Assembly (NCBI GenBank): GCA_009760885.1
Contig: CM019699.1
Location: 42,854,268-42,918,267 of the forward strand
DNA length: 64,000 nucleotides
Source: Achatina immaculata
Lineage: Eukaryota > Mollusca > Gastropoda > Stylommatophora > Achatinidae
Direction of reading: 5' to 3'
Positions within the stretch are counted from its first letter, which is position 1, and every line of letters begins with the position of its first letter. A model generated the notes under the pieces. The model was not told where the DNA came from. It made no database searches and was given only the letters and a program-made list of their open reading frames with translations. The position numbers and the translations under genes were made by a program. Below, piece by piece: positions 32,292 to 44,022 of the stretch.

Positions 32292-33649
32292 CTACATTTC
32301 TACTACTGGTGTGGACCTCATGGCACCTGTGATAATCCATAGTGACTGATTGATTTTGTCTAGATTATGCAGCGTAGTTTTTGATGCTGTGCACCAAGAT
32401 GTTGAGCCATATTCTAAATGTGGTAGAATACTTTGCTGATATACATTCTTGAGGATTCTTTCACTAGCTCCCCATGTGGTTCCACTCAATTTTCTTAATA
32501 TGGCTAGTTTTCTTCTTGCTTTTGCTTCTGCACTGCTGATGTGCTGCTTCCAGGTCAGTTTTGAGTCAAGAGTCATTCCTAAGTAAGTGGGTTGGTTGTC
32601 TATCATTAAGATTATTTCATTTACAAAGATCTTACCTGCTTTCTGTTTAGATGAGATAGTGAACAGAGTGGTACTTGATTTCTCTGTGTTGATACTTACA
32701 CACCATTTGTTTGTCCATTATGCCAAAATGTCTGCTGCTCTTTGGAGTCTGTGTAGTAACTGTCATACACCACTGGTCATTGACCAGATCATCTGCATAT
32801 AGTGCCGCTTTGATTCCATAGGGAAGTTCCTTGAAGAAGCTTTTCACTTTCTAGGTACCATTTTAGCCTCAGGTCAATGATGCTTTCCATCGTTTTGCAT
32901 AGGCAGCTAGTGAGACTGACAGGCCTGTAGCTGGAGGCTGTATCACTGTTTTTCCCTGGCTTTAGCTGTGGTACCATGCTTGCTTCCTTCCAGATTTGAG
33001 GTAACTTACCTGTGCTCCGCCACATATTGAAAATATCCAACAGCTTTCTCACTGCTGCCATTCCCAGGTTCTTGATCATTTCATTGGACACTCCATCTGG
33101 TCCTGGTGATTTCCTTGGTTTCAGTTTACTAACTGCTAGGTCTAACTCACTGCGTGTGATTGGTGCATCCGTGATCTCCACTTTTCTACTTTGTTCCTCT
33201 TCTTTCTGTGGGTCAGTACACACTGCACGCTCTTTCTCTGGATGGATATCAATGTTGCAGTCTTGCGCAAACATGCAAGCAAAATGATCTGCTATCTGCT
33301 TACCTGTAAGAGTTTTCCCATCCATTGTTAGTGTAATCTTGATACTTTTTCCAGTGCTCTCACGGTTTAACTGTTTGATTAGTTTCCACAGTTTCCTTCC
33401 ATCCTTTTCAAAGTTTAGTTGTTTTCTCTCTTCAACTTTCCTGTCCAGCTGGCAGCTTGGTTGTCTGAAATTTGGCCTTGGCATGTTGATAATTATTGTG
33501 GTGTTCTTGGCTTGGTCTATTTTCTGCTTACTTTCGAGCTGTTTCCACGTCATCATGGAATTTTCCCAGCTCACTAGACCAGTATGGTTTATAGTCCCTA
33601 TGAGCTCCTCTGGGAATGGTTTCATAGGTGGCCTGAAAGATGCAAGCAT
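32292..33649 (-). pseudogene. Reverse transcriptase of the nested LINE, with an internal deletion
   Basis: The N-terminal RT part is clear: SELDLAVSKLKPRKSPGPDG, then SYRPVSLTSCLCKTMESII and LKWYLESEKLL. The sequence then jumps straight to KELPYGIKAALYADDLV, so the segment that should hold motif A and motif B (roughly 120 residues) is missing. After YADD come QPTYLGMTLDSKLTWKQHIS and LPHLEYGSTSW, the usual thumb region. A frame change lies at the deletion point. The enzyme cannot be active. Confidence 0.85.
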
Positions 33650-33864
33650 TGAATTCCTTCATTATGCTGTTAACACCCCTTACCTTCTGTTGACAGCTGT
33701 CCCACCAGGACACCTGTACGATGTCTGTACATTGTCCAGTTTGCTTTTTTATATATCCATCTGGAGAGAAGGCTACTGGTGTTAAGGAGTTCATTTTCTA
33801 TTGTCAGGAAGACTGGTCGATGGTAGCTACCTCAAAGTTGTTTTCCAACTTTGCGTGTAATGTT

Positions 33865-34206
33865 CTACTTCAGGTCTGGAGAGTAGAATGCCAGATCTGA
33901 TGTTGAGGTTGTATGCCAAACCCTTGAGTAATATGTTGGGGGATCTATTGGCTGGTTGACCAGGAGAAGTCCATTATCATCCTGCCAGCTGTCAACTTCC
34001 TCTCCTCTCATGTCTAAGAGGTCATAGCCCCAGCTCTGGGAATGGCTGTTGAAATCTCCACAGACTATCAGTCTCTCTTTATATGGGACTGTTTCTAGAG
34101 CAAGTGGGTGGTCATTAGGACAGTAATAGTTAAGGAGGTGAAAGTCTGCATTACTGGTTTTTAGATGGATCATCTGGTATTTGGGTCCTTCCATGTACAC
34201 TCCCAC
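33865..34206 (-). pseudogene. AP-endonuclease-like fragment of the nested LINE
   Basis: NYYCPNDHPLA, then VCGDFNSHSQSWGYDL (catalytic Asp and Asn of GDFN), and TSTSDLAFYSP near the C-terminal SDLxhh motif. The N-terminal part (the catalytic N and E motifs) must lie at 34210-34450 in other frames. Non-functional. Confidence 0.8.
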
Positions 34207-34609
34207 CTGATATGTGCTGATGTTATTCTTAACAAATGTGAGTACTCCTCCTTTTCTTCTGTCCTATCGGTCTGACCTAAACACTAGTATCCTCTGATTT
34301 TAAAGGCGGCATCTTTGGTTAGGTGTGTCTCTGTATATGTGTGCAACATATACTTATCTGCTCTGCAAAGAGTATGCTCTCTAGTTTCACCTTTTTGGTT
34401 TAGCCATCTCTAACACTGCTGATACTCTCAGCATTCCACTGCATTATTTTAAGTTTTTGTTTTTTGGCAGTTTTCTACTGTTGTATTTTTTGGCCATTAG
34501 CTCTACTCTCATGTCTCCTGACTCCACAAGACCTGAGAGGACCTCCAGTAAGCACTGGGTGGACCCTTTTGAGGCATAGGGCCCAGCACTGCACCTGCCT
34601 GGTTAGTCT

Positions 34610-34927
34610 TCACAGGGCGAGCACCATGTTTGAAAACTGCAGATAGAGACATTTCATTAGCAGTAATGCATGATACCTTGATTTTTGTGATGCGCCTTTT
34701 GGCTGGGTACCTCCGAATTCAGCACCTTTCCTTGCTAGGGCAGACTGTTGTCTTGCTCGGTCTGCCATGAAGACAGTGGTGTAGGCTGGCCTGGCCAAAA
34801 CTTTGTTTTTCAGCCTCTGGTGGCTGTACTTAAGCCCCTTCTCCATGTCAGACGGTTTTGAGACAGTTCCACAAAGACACTCTGACTTTGAGATGAGGAA
34901 CCCGATGAGTGCCTCAGTGACATCCAT
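34610..34927 (-). pseudogene. Possible ORF1 fragment of the nested LINE
   Basis: A 105-codon frame with KSECLCGTVSKPSDMEKGLK and ARKGAEFGGTQPKGASQK. I do not recognise a domain. Its position before the endonuclease suggests the C-terminal part of a first ORF (nucleic-acid-binding protein) of the LINE. Confidence 0.4.
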
Positions 34928-35252
34928 TCCCTGCCACCTATAGTCTGCTGGCTCTGTTTTGTTTACATTATTCTAACAGCCATTGTTGTAAAGACCCATA
35001 GGCTTGTCACGTCCTAGATTTATTGGTTGCACACCAGACTTTACTTATCCCCGCCAGTGATCTCCATGTCCGCATCCATCCACCTACCTGACATTACATT
35101 TTACAAAAATAACAGTTACAGTTAGTGTTGATTACTACAAGTTTCTGGGCTACAGAAGTAGGTCAGAGTTTGTAAGCAAACAGATCTAACACTCCGTCTC
35201 ACAAAGACTATGTTAAGATAAATGTGTTCTTAACGCAGTTCTTCCCATGGGA

Positions 35253-36020
35253 GCTTTTTAGTATGTTCTTTGAGTATTATTCTTAGAGTAAAGATCTGGT
35301 TGAGACAGCTTCTCCCTTTTTGAAATCCTGCTTGTTCTTCTCTCATCGCACCATTCACTATATCTTTAATTCTATTCTGAATAACTTTGCAAAACACCTT
35401 TGACACAACTGAAAGTAAGCTTACTCCTCTCCAGTTATTGCAGTCACTAAGGTTGCCCGTCTTTTTTTTTATTAGGTATTTTAACAATGATTCCTTTTTT
35501 ATATTTAGAAGGGACCTTTTCTTCTTTCCAGACTTTATTAAACATTCTCTATAGTTGGCTCATGTTGTCCTTGTTAATAGCTTTTAATATTTTGACTGTT
35601 ATTTTATTTTCACTTGCAGCTTTGTTGTTAGCCATTAGATTCACTGCTGTTTCAGTTTCATTCAATGTCTATCAATTCTTTTGAGTGTGGTCAATTAAGT
35701 GCTCCTTTGAAGTGTTCATCCCATCTTTCCTTTGGTCTTTACTTCATGTTAATAGGGTGCCAGTTTTGCTAAAGATTGGTCTTTCTTTGGATGCAATAGT
35801 ACCTGTTAGTCTCTTTTGTGTGTTATATAGTGTTTTGCTGTCTCCTGTTTTTGTTGCTTTCTCTGCTTCTTTTGCCATATTGTCCATGTGTTGTCTTTTA
35901 TCCCTTCTATCTGAACTTCTTACTTTATTGTCTAGTTCTTTGTATGTTGCTTTTGCCAACTATTCTCCAAGATCCATCTTTATATTCAACATTGTTAATT
36001 TGGCTGCTTGTCATTTATGA
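35253..36020 (-). mobile_element. RTE-like LINE family D, middle segment
   Basis: Minus-strand frames read AKATYKELDNKVRSSDRRDK, HMDNMAKEAEKATKTGDSKT (linker before the RT), then NLSDCNNWRGVSLLSVVSKV, FCKVIQNRIKD, EEQAGFQKGRSCLNQIFTLR. These are the RT motifs up to the point of LINE insertion. The frame is interrupted near 35470 (T-run) and elsewhere. Confidence 0.85.
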
Positions 36021-37320
36021 ATGTGCGAGGTGTGATTGATAAGTTTTCGGCATAAGGTACAATGGATTATTTGTGGACAACTTTTTTGGGTTATTTCTCA
36101 ACGTAGTCCCTTTTGCAAGTTTATGCACTTAGTCCAGAGATCCTGGAGCATATGGATCCCTTCTTTGTAAAAGTCAGCATCTTGTGCCAGTAGAAAGTGG
36201 TCTACATCATGATTGATGTCATCATCTGAAGCAAATTTGCGACCACTGAGCTCCTTTTTGAGTTTGGTAAACAGGTAATAGTCTGAAGGCGCCAAATCTT
36301 GAGATAAGGAGGATGTTCAAGAAGCTGGAAGCCACATTCATGAATGACAGCCATTGCCACTGCTGACTTGTGAACTGGAGCATTGTCTTGATGAAAGATG
36401 ACTCCTCTCATCAATTTCCCTCAATGCTTTTCCTTCTATTTGACCCGCATTTGCTTCACAAGATTAGCGTAATAGGCCCCGGTGACTATTCTGCCCTTTT
36501 GAAGAGAGTCTACCAATAGCACACCTGAATCCCAAAAGATGGAAGCCATCACTTTGCCTGCAGACAGAACCACCCTTGCATTTTTTGGAGGTGGGGATCC
36601 ATGATGTTTCCACTGCTTTGACTGTTCTTTGGTTTCTGGTTGAAAATGATGAGCCCAAGTCTCATCCATAGTCACAAATTGCTGAAGAAACTTTTCAGGA
36701 TGTGCAGAAAAATGGCCAAGATTGTCTGTTGACATGTTGAAATTCTGTCGTTTGTGATCAGCTCCAAGAAGTTTTGGGCCCATCAAGCAGAGACCTCTGT
36801 CATTTGAAGATCATTGTGAATAATGGCATGAACACATTCCTGGGAGATGCCAAACTCAGTAGCAATGTACCGCTCAGTTAGTTGTTGATCCTCCATTATC
36901 ATGTCATGGATTCTTCCAGTGGTTTCATCGGTGGTTACTGTTCTTGGTCTTCCTGGATGGGGATCATCTTCCAGACTCTCCCTTCCATGTTTGAATTGAT
37001 CTGCCCTTTTTTTTCACTGTGCTGTAAGAAGGGGCACTCTCTCCCTAGTCTCTACCATATCCTCTTGTATCTCCTTCGATGATAATCCCTTGGTGCAGAG
37101 GTAGCAAATGACCGCTCGATGATAAATTTTATCAATTTTCTCAATTTCTGCCACCCCTTACCACTTCAGTAGCCAGTAAACAAAAATTGGTTGCAGTTAA
37201 TTTCTTGAAACTTGGTGTTTAATCTTACATGAACCTGATCTACAAATGCACCTAATATCAGTTGTGCATTTCAAGTATTTGTATCTTATGCTGAGAACTT
37301 ATTAGTCACTTATTGTATTT
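36021..37320 (-). mobile_element. mariner transposon nested in family D
   Basis: The left end CGAGGTGTGATTGATAAGTT at 36027 and, inverted, the right end AACTTATTAGTCACTTATTG at about 37301 are imperfect terminal inverted repeats. Between them a minus-strand transposase pseudogene is recognised. About 1.3 kb long, the normal mariner size. The exact TA target duplication cannot be fixed because the ends have decayed. Confidence 0.88.
36098..36890 (-). pseudogene. mariner transposase pseudogene
   Basis: The cut-and-paste transposase of mariner has a DD34D catalytic triad. Visible: FVTMDETWAHHFQPETKEQS (first Asp), SAGKVMASIFWDSGVLLVD, GAYYANLVKQMR, RGVIFHQDNAPVHKS (second Asp in HQDNAP), HPPY and then, in another frame, APSDYYLFTKLKKEL (third Asp) and FYKEGIHMLQDLWTKCINL. 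At least two frame changes (near 36430 and 36300) separate the blocks. The N-terminal helix-turn-helix part is in the region 36890-37200 in decayed form. All three acids can still be seen, but no single frame encodes them. Confidence 0.88.
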
Positions 37321-38700
37321 CCATGTGTTGTCCAATATCCACGGTTTTCTGTTTGTTTTTTGCAGTCCAGCACTTGTTTTTGCTGCTGTGATTATGGTTG
37401 TGCTGTAAGAATTTCATAATTCATCTGTATCTATCTTCTCTACCGCACTGAGTGTTGTGAAATGATTCTTAAGTTCCTGATTGAAATTCCTGTTAGCATT
37501 TTCTTCTTGTAGGCTGTGTCTGTTTATCTTTCTGAGTATTGCTTTCTTGTGTTGGCTTTTCAGTTTTAGTCTTATTTTCCCTATACACAGATTATGATCA
37601 CTGTTGACATCTGCACCTCTATATGCTCTTACATCTATCAGAGATGTTCTGAATTGCTTTCTAATACAAAAATGGTCTGCATGATTTTGGTTCCATCATT
37701 TGAGGTTATCCATGTTGTTTTATGTATCTCTTTGTGTGGAAATATTGTTCCTCCAATAACTGTCTTCATGCCTTCTGTTAGACATAGTTCAATTAATCTT
37801 TCTCCATTCTGATTTACTGTATCAGTTCTTTCTTTCTCCATTACTTTTTCAATACCAGTGTTATCTTTTCCTGCCTTGGCACTGAAGTCTTCCATGACAT
37901 CTAAGATGTCATGTTTAGGGACTTTGTTAATGAGTTGTTATATTTGGTGATAGAAATGTTTTTTTATTTCACTATCTGCATCATTCATGGGTGCATAACA
38001 TTGTATGATTGTCATTCTTCTGTGTCTTAGTTTGTATCATGCTCTTATTATATGACTATTCACTGGTTCCCATTCTACAAGGCTCTTTTCTGCTACATTT
38101 GACATAATTATACCCACTCCTTGATATTTCCCATTGTCTCTGCATGAATATATTATTAGCTTACAGTTTTCCTGCATGAGAATATTATTAGCTTACAGTT
38201 TTCCTGCGTGAATATATTATTAGCTTACAGTTTTCCTGCATGAATATATTATTAGCTTACAGTTTTCCACCACTCTTTTCCCTGCTTCTTGCTGTCACAT
38301 TTCACCGATGCCCAGTACATCTAGGTCGTATCTATCAATTTCTGAGAATATATTATTAGCTTACAGTTTTCCTGCATGAATATATTATTAGCTTACAGTT
38401 TTCCTGCATGAATATATTATTAGCTTACAGTTTTCCACCACTCTTTTCCCTGCTTCTTGCTGTCACATTTCACCGATGCCCAGTACATCTAGGTCGTATC
38501 TATCAATTTCTGAGATTACTTGAACAGTTTTTGATGGTGCTGCCATTGTTCTTACATTCCAGAATCCAGTCTTTGTCACATATTTGGGGCTGATGAATGC
38601 ATTCTTTTGTTCTTTGTCTGAGTTGTTAGCATCCCTGATGCGTCACCCTTGACTTTGTTGGTTTTGTTGCAAGTTTCCATAACAATTCCTTTTTCCCCCA
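37321..38700 (-). mobile_element. RTE-like LINE family D, 5' segment (endonuclease)
   Basis: The minus strand reads MEDFSAKAGKDNTGIEKVME (GDFNAK equivalent, with Asn changed to Ser) and GERLIELCLTEGMKTVIGGT, IFPHKEIHKTTWITSNDGT. These are typical of the APE endonuclease of RTE-like LINEs. The first endonuclease codons lie near 38540. 5' of these the element passes into the 47-bp array. An internal tandem duplication of about 180 bp (roughly 38160-38340 against 38340-38515) includes the block CACCGATGCCCAGTACATCT, and short repeats of TATTATTAGCTTACAGTTTT are multiplied. Confidence 0.82.
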
Positions 38701-39413
38701 TCTAGAGTTGCCTCTAGGTGAGTCTCAGGATAAGGTTGTTAGCCTTATCTAGAGTCGCCTCTAAGTGGGTCTCAGGATAAGGTTGTTAGCCTTATCTAGA
38801 GTCACCTCTAAGTGGGTCTCAGGATAAGGTTGTTAGCCTTATCTAGAGTCACCTCTAGGTGGGTCTCGGGATAAGGTTGTTAGCCTTATCTAGAGTCGCC
38901 TCTAAGTGGGTCTCAGGATAAGGTTGTTAGCCTTATCTAGAGTTGCCTCTAAGTGGGTCTCAGGATAAGGTTGTTAGCCTTATCTAGAGTTGCCTCTAGG
39001 TGGGTCTCAGGATAAGGTTGTTAGCCTTATCTAGAGTCGCCTCTAAGTGGGTCTCAGGATAAGGTTGTTAGCCTTATCTAGAGTCACCTCTAAGTGGGTC
39101 TCAGGATAAGATTGTTAGCCTTATCTAGAGTCGCCTCTAAGTGGGTCTCAGGATAAGGTTGTTAGCCTTATCTAGAGTCGCCTCTAAGTGGGTCTCAGGA
39201 TAAGGTTGTTAGCCTTATCTAGAGTCACCTCTAAGTGGGTCTCAGGATAAGGTTGTTAGCCTTGTCTAGAGTCGCCTCTAGGTGGGTCTCAGGATAAGGT
39301 TGTTAGCCTTATCTAGAGTCGCCTCTAAGTGGGTCTCAGGATAAGGTTGTTAGCCTTATCTAGAGTCACCTCTAATTGGGTCTCAGGATAAGGTTGTTAT
39401 CCTTACGCCTATC
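38700..39413. repeat. 47-bp satellite, array 1
   Basis: About 15 units of AGTCGCCTCTAAGTGGGTCT / CAGGATAAGGTTGTTAGCCT / TATCTAG. Each unit contains a perfect inverted repeat with 7-bp arms GATAAGG and CCTTATC around TTGTTAG. The first unit is continuous with the 5' end of the family D LINE. The same region of family A has AGGG-TTGCTGG-CCCT (15314), so the array appears to have grown from the LINE's own 5' end. Confidence 0.95.
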
Positions 39414-39654
39414 TCCTGGTTCAGAAAACATGACAGATCAAGTGACATCCCACAGAATTTTGCATTAGAAAACTCCCGCCATCTTGCACTCCACCCTGAA
39501 GTAAAACACAAATATGTATAGAGAGAAAAGCACTTTGTTAATAGTACAAGATACCTGTGACATCAAAGTTCAAGTTCAGCTGAGGTCAGAGGTTTTTTTT
39601 TTTTAAATTTAATTCATGGCAGGAACCAGTAATGTGACTACTTACTTCCTTTAC
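39414..39654. other. Short unique stretch between arrays
   Basis: No gene or repeat recognised. It has a T12-like run near 39594. Confidence 0.4.
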
Positions 39655-39853
39655 TTATTATAACAACAGGAAAAATAAAGGGAAGATGATCATGAGAAAG
39701 ACTAAGAGAAATGATACTGGACAGTCTGACGGGATGGTGTGAGAGGAGATCACGAACTGAGCTGATGGCCTGCATGAAGGATCGTGTACTCTGGAGAAGC
39801 ATAATAGCCAATGCCAGTCGGCACGGCACCTGATGATGATGATGATGATGATG
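39655..39853 (+). mobile_element. RTE-like LINE family C, 3' fragment with (TGA)n tail
   Basis: The sequence from ATAACAACAGGAAAAATAAA to GGCACGGCACC matches, in inverse orientation, 8550-8710, including TGGACAGTCTGA and CTCTGGAGAAGCATAATAGC. It ends in eight TGA units (39830-39853). Only the last 180 bp of the family are present. The 50-bp array begins immediately after the tail. Confidence 0.85.
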
Positions 39854-39854
39854 A

Positions 39855-42800
39855 AACAAGCTACAAGCATAGTGATATATAAGGGGAAACTTGCTTTCTC
39901 CAGACACAAGCTACAAGCATAGTGATATATAAGGGGAAACTTGCTTTCTCCAGACACAAGCTACAAACATAGTGGTATATAAGGGGAACTTGCTTTCTCC
40001 AGACACAAGCTACAAACATAGTGATATATAAGGGGAAACTTGCTTTCTCCAGACACAAGCTACAAACATAGTGATATATAAGGGGAAACCTGCTTTCTCC
40101 AGACACAAGCTACAAACATAGTGATATATAAGGGGAAACTTGCTTTCTCCAGACACAAGCTACAAGCATAGTGATATATAAGGGGAAACTTGCTTTCTCC
40201 AGACACAAGCTACAAGCATAGTGATATGTAAGGGGAAACTTGCTTTCTCCAGACACAAGCTACAAACATAGTGATATATAAGGGGAAACTTGCTTTCTCC
40301 AGACACAAGCTACAAACATAGTGATATATAAGGGGAAACTTGCTTTCTCCAGACACAAGCTACAAACATAGTGATATATAAGGGGAAACTTGCTTTCTCC
40401 AGACACAATCTACAAACATAGTGATATATAAGGGGAACTTGCTTTCTCCAGACACAAGCTACAAACATAGTGATATATAAGGGGAAACTTGCTTTCTCCA
40501 GACACAATCTACAAACATAGTGATATATAAGGGGAACTTGCTTTCTCCAGACACAAGCTACAAACATAGTGATATATAAGGGGAAACTTGCTTTCTCCAG
40601 ACACAAGCTACAAACATAGTGATATATAAGGGGAAACTTGCTTTCTCCAGACACAAGCTACAAACATAGTGATATATAAGGGGAAACTTGCTTTCTCCAG
40701 ACACAATCTACAAACATAGTGATATATAAGGGGAACTTGCTTTCTCCAGACACAAGCTACAAACATAGTGATATATAAGGGGAAACTTGCTTTCTCCAGA
40801 CACAAGCTACAAACATAGTGATATATAGGGGAACTTGCTTTCTCCAGACACAATCTACAAACATAGTGATATATAAGGGGAAACTTGCTTTCTCCAGACA
40901 CAAGCTACAAACATAGTGATATATAAGGGGAAACTTGCTTTCTCCAGACACAAGCTACAAACATAGTGATATATAAGGGGAAACTTGCTTTCTCCAGACA
41001 CAAGCTACAAACATAGTGATATATAAGGGGAAACTTGCTTTCTCCAGACACAATCTACAAACATAGTGATATATAAGGGGAAACTTGCTTTCTCCAGACA
41101 CAAGCTACAAACATAGTGATATATAAGGGGAAACCTGCTTTCTCCAGACACAAGCTACAAACATAGTGGTATATAAGGGGAACTTGCTTTCTCCAGACAC
41201 AAGCTACAAACATAGTGATATATAAGGGGAAACTTGCTTTCTCCAGACACAAGCTACAAACATAGTGATATATAAGGGGAAACCTGCTTTCTCCAGACAC
41301 AAGCTACAAACATAGTGATATATAAGGGGAAACTTGCTTTCTCCAGACACAAGCTACAAGCATAGTGATATATAAGGGGAAACTTGCTTTCTCCAGACAC
41401 AAGCTACAAGCATAGTGATATGTAAGGGGAAACTTGCTTTCTCCAGACACAAGCTACAAACATAGTGATATATAAGGGGAAACTTGCTTTCTCCAGACAC
41501 AAGCTACAAACATAGTGATATATAAGGGGAAACTTGCTTTCTCCAGACACAAGCTACAAACATAGTGATATATAAGGGGAAACTTGCTTTCTCCAGACAC
41601 AATCTACAAACATAGTGATATATAAGGGGAACTTGCTTTCTCCAGACACAAGCTACAAACATAGTGATATATAAGGGGAAACTTGCTTTCTCCAGACACA
41701 ATCTACAAACATAGTGATATATAAGGGGAACTTGCTTTCTCCAGACACAAGCTACAAACATAGTGATATATAAGGGGAAACTTGCTTTCTCCAGACACAA
41801 GCTACAAACATAGTGATATATAAGGGGAAACTTGCTTTCTCCAGACACAAGCTACAAACATAGTGATATATAAGGGGAAACTTGCTTTCTCCAGACACAA
41901 TCTACAAACATAGTGATATATAAGGGGAACTTGCTTTCTCCAGACACAAGCTACAAACATAGTGATATATAAGGGGAAACTTGCTTTCTCCAGACACAAG
42001 CTACAAACATAGTGATATATAGGGGAAACTTGCTTTCTCCAGACACAATCTACAAACATAGTGATATATAAGGGGAAACTTGCTTTCTCCAGACACAAGC
42101 TACAAACATAGTGATATATAAGGGGAAACTTGCTTTCTCCAGACACAAGCTACAAACATAGTGATATATAAGGGGAAACTTGCTTTCTCCAGACACAAGC
42201 TACAAACATAGTGATATATAAGGGGAAACTTGCTTTCTCCAGACACAATCTACAAACATAGTGATATATAAGGGGAAACTTGCTTTCTCCAGACACAAGC
42301 TACAAACATAGTGATATATAAGGGGAAACCTGCTTTCTCCAGACACAAGCTACAAACATAGTGATATTAAGGGGAAACTTGCTTTCTCCAGACACAATCT
42401 ACAAACATAGTGATATATAAGGGGAACTTGCTTTCTCCAGACACAAGCTACAAACATAGTGATATATAAGGGGAAACTTGCTTTCTCCAGACACAATCTA
42501 CAAACATAGTGATATATAAGGGGAACTTGCTTTCTCCAGACACAAGCTACAAACATAGTGATATATAAGGGGAAACTTGCTTTCTCCAGACACAAGCTAC
42601 AAACATAGTGATATATAAGGGGAAACTTGCTTTCTCCAGACACAAGCTACAAACATAGTGATATATAAGGGGAAACTTGCTTTCTCCAGACACAATCTAC
42701 AAACATAGTGATATATAAGGGGAACTTGCTTTCTCCAGACACAAGCTACAAACATAGTGATATATAAGGGGAAACTTGCTTTCTCCAGACACAAGCTACA

Positions 42801-43412
42801 AACATAGTGATATATAAGGGGAACTTGCTTTCTCCAGACACAATCTACAAACATAGTGATATATAAGGGGAAACTTGCTTTCTCCAGACACAAGCTACAA
42901 ACATAGTGATATATAAGGGGAAACTTGCTTTCTCCAGACACAAGCTACAAACATAGTGATATATAAGGGGAAACTTGCTTTCTCCAGACACAAGCTACAA
43001 ACATAGTGATATATAAGGGGAAACTTGCTTTCTCCAGACACAATCTACAAACATAGTGATATATAAGGGGAAACTTGCTTTCTCCAGACACAAGCTACAA
43101 ACATAGTGATATATAAGGGGAAACCTGCTTTCTCCAGACACAAGCTACAAACATAGTGATATATAAGGGGAAACCTGCTTTCTCCAGACACAATCTACAA
43201 ACATAGTGGTATATAAGGGGAAACCTGCTTTCTCCAGACACAATCTACAAACATAGTGGTATATAAGGGGAAACTTGCTTTCTCCAGACACAATCTACAA
43301 ACATAGTGATATATAAGGGGAAACTTGCTTTCTCCAGACACAATCTACAAACATAGTGATATATAAGGGGAAACCTGCTTTCTCCAGACACAATCTACAA
43401 ACATAGTGATAT
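39855..43412. repeat. 50-bp satellite, array 1 (about 71 units)
   Basis: Unit: GACACAAGCTACAAACATAG / TGATATATAAGGGGAAACTT / GCTTTCTCCA. Variants include CAATCTAC for CAAGCTAC, GTGGTATA for GTGATATA, GGGGAACTT (one base shorter) and AAACCTGC for AAACTTGC. The pattern of variants repeats with an offset of 1194 bp (39861 to 41055, 40310 to 41504), so segments of about 24 units have been copied as blocks. Minus-strand ORFs of 80-114 codons are by-products. Confidence 0.97.
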
Positions 43413-44022
43413 ATAGGGACTTTGTTAATGAGTTGTTATATTGGTGATAGAAATGTTTTTTTATTTCACTATCTGCATCATTCAGGGTGCATAACATTGT
43501 ATGATTGTCATTCTTCTGTGTCTTAGTTGTATCATGCTCTTATTATATGACTATTCACTGGTTCCCATTCTACAAGGCTCTTTTCTGCTACATTTGACAT
43601 AATTATACCCACTCCTTGATATTCCCATTGTCTCTGCATGAATATATTATTAGCTTACAGTTTTCCTGCATGAGAATATTATTAGCTTACAGTTTTCCTG
43701 CATGAATATATTATTAGCTTACAGTTTTCCTGCATGAATATATTATTAGCTTACAGTTTTCCACCACTCTTTTCCTGCTTCTTGCTGTCACATTTCACCG
43801 ATGCCCAGTACATCTAGGTCGTATCTATCAATTTCTGAGATTACTTGAACAGTTTTTGATGGTGCTGCCATTGTTCTTATTCCAGAATCCAGTCTGTCAC
43901 ATATTTGGGGCTGATGAATGCATTCTTTGTTCTTTGTCTGAGTGTTAGCATCCCTGATGCGTCACCCTTGACTTTGTTGGTTTTGTTGCAAGTTTCCATA
44001 ACAATTCCTTTTTCCCCCATCT
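43413..44022. repeat. Second copy of the family D 5' segment
   Basis: From TAGGGACTTTGTTAATGAG onward this repeats 37916-38700 (minus the extra internal duplication of copy 1). Compared with copy 1 it lacks single bases at many places, for example TATTTGG to TATTGG, GTTTGTATC to GTTGTATC, ATATTTCCC to ATATTCCC, TTTTCCCTG to TTTTCCTG, and it lacks ACA in TTACATTCC. Confidence 0.93.

Larger units (their letters stand above)
31134..35252 (-). mobile_element. LINE with RNase H (same family as 1-1137), nested in family D
   Basis: A 4.1-kb insertion flanked by GCTTTT (31128-31133 and 35253-35258). Order on the minus strand: 5' region with an ORF1-like fragment (34927-34610), apurinic-type endonuclease piece (34206-33865), RT part (33649-32789), RT C-terminal part (32606-32292), RNase H (32243-31493), C-terminal cysteine cluster (31380-31165), and a GAA-rich tail. 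It is nearly complete structurally but broken by several frameshifts and by a large deletion in the RT. Confidence 0.88.
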
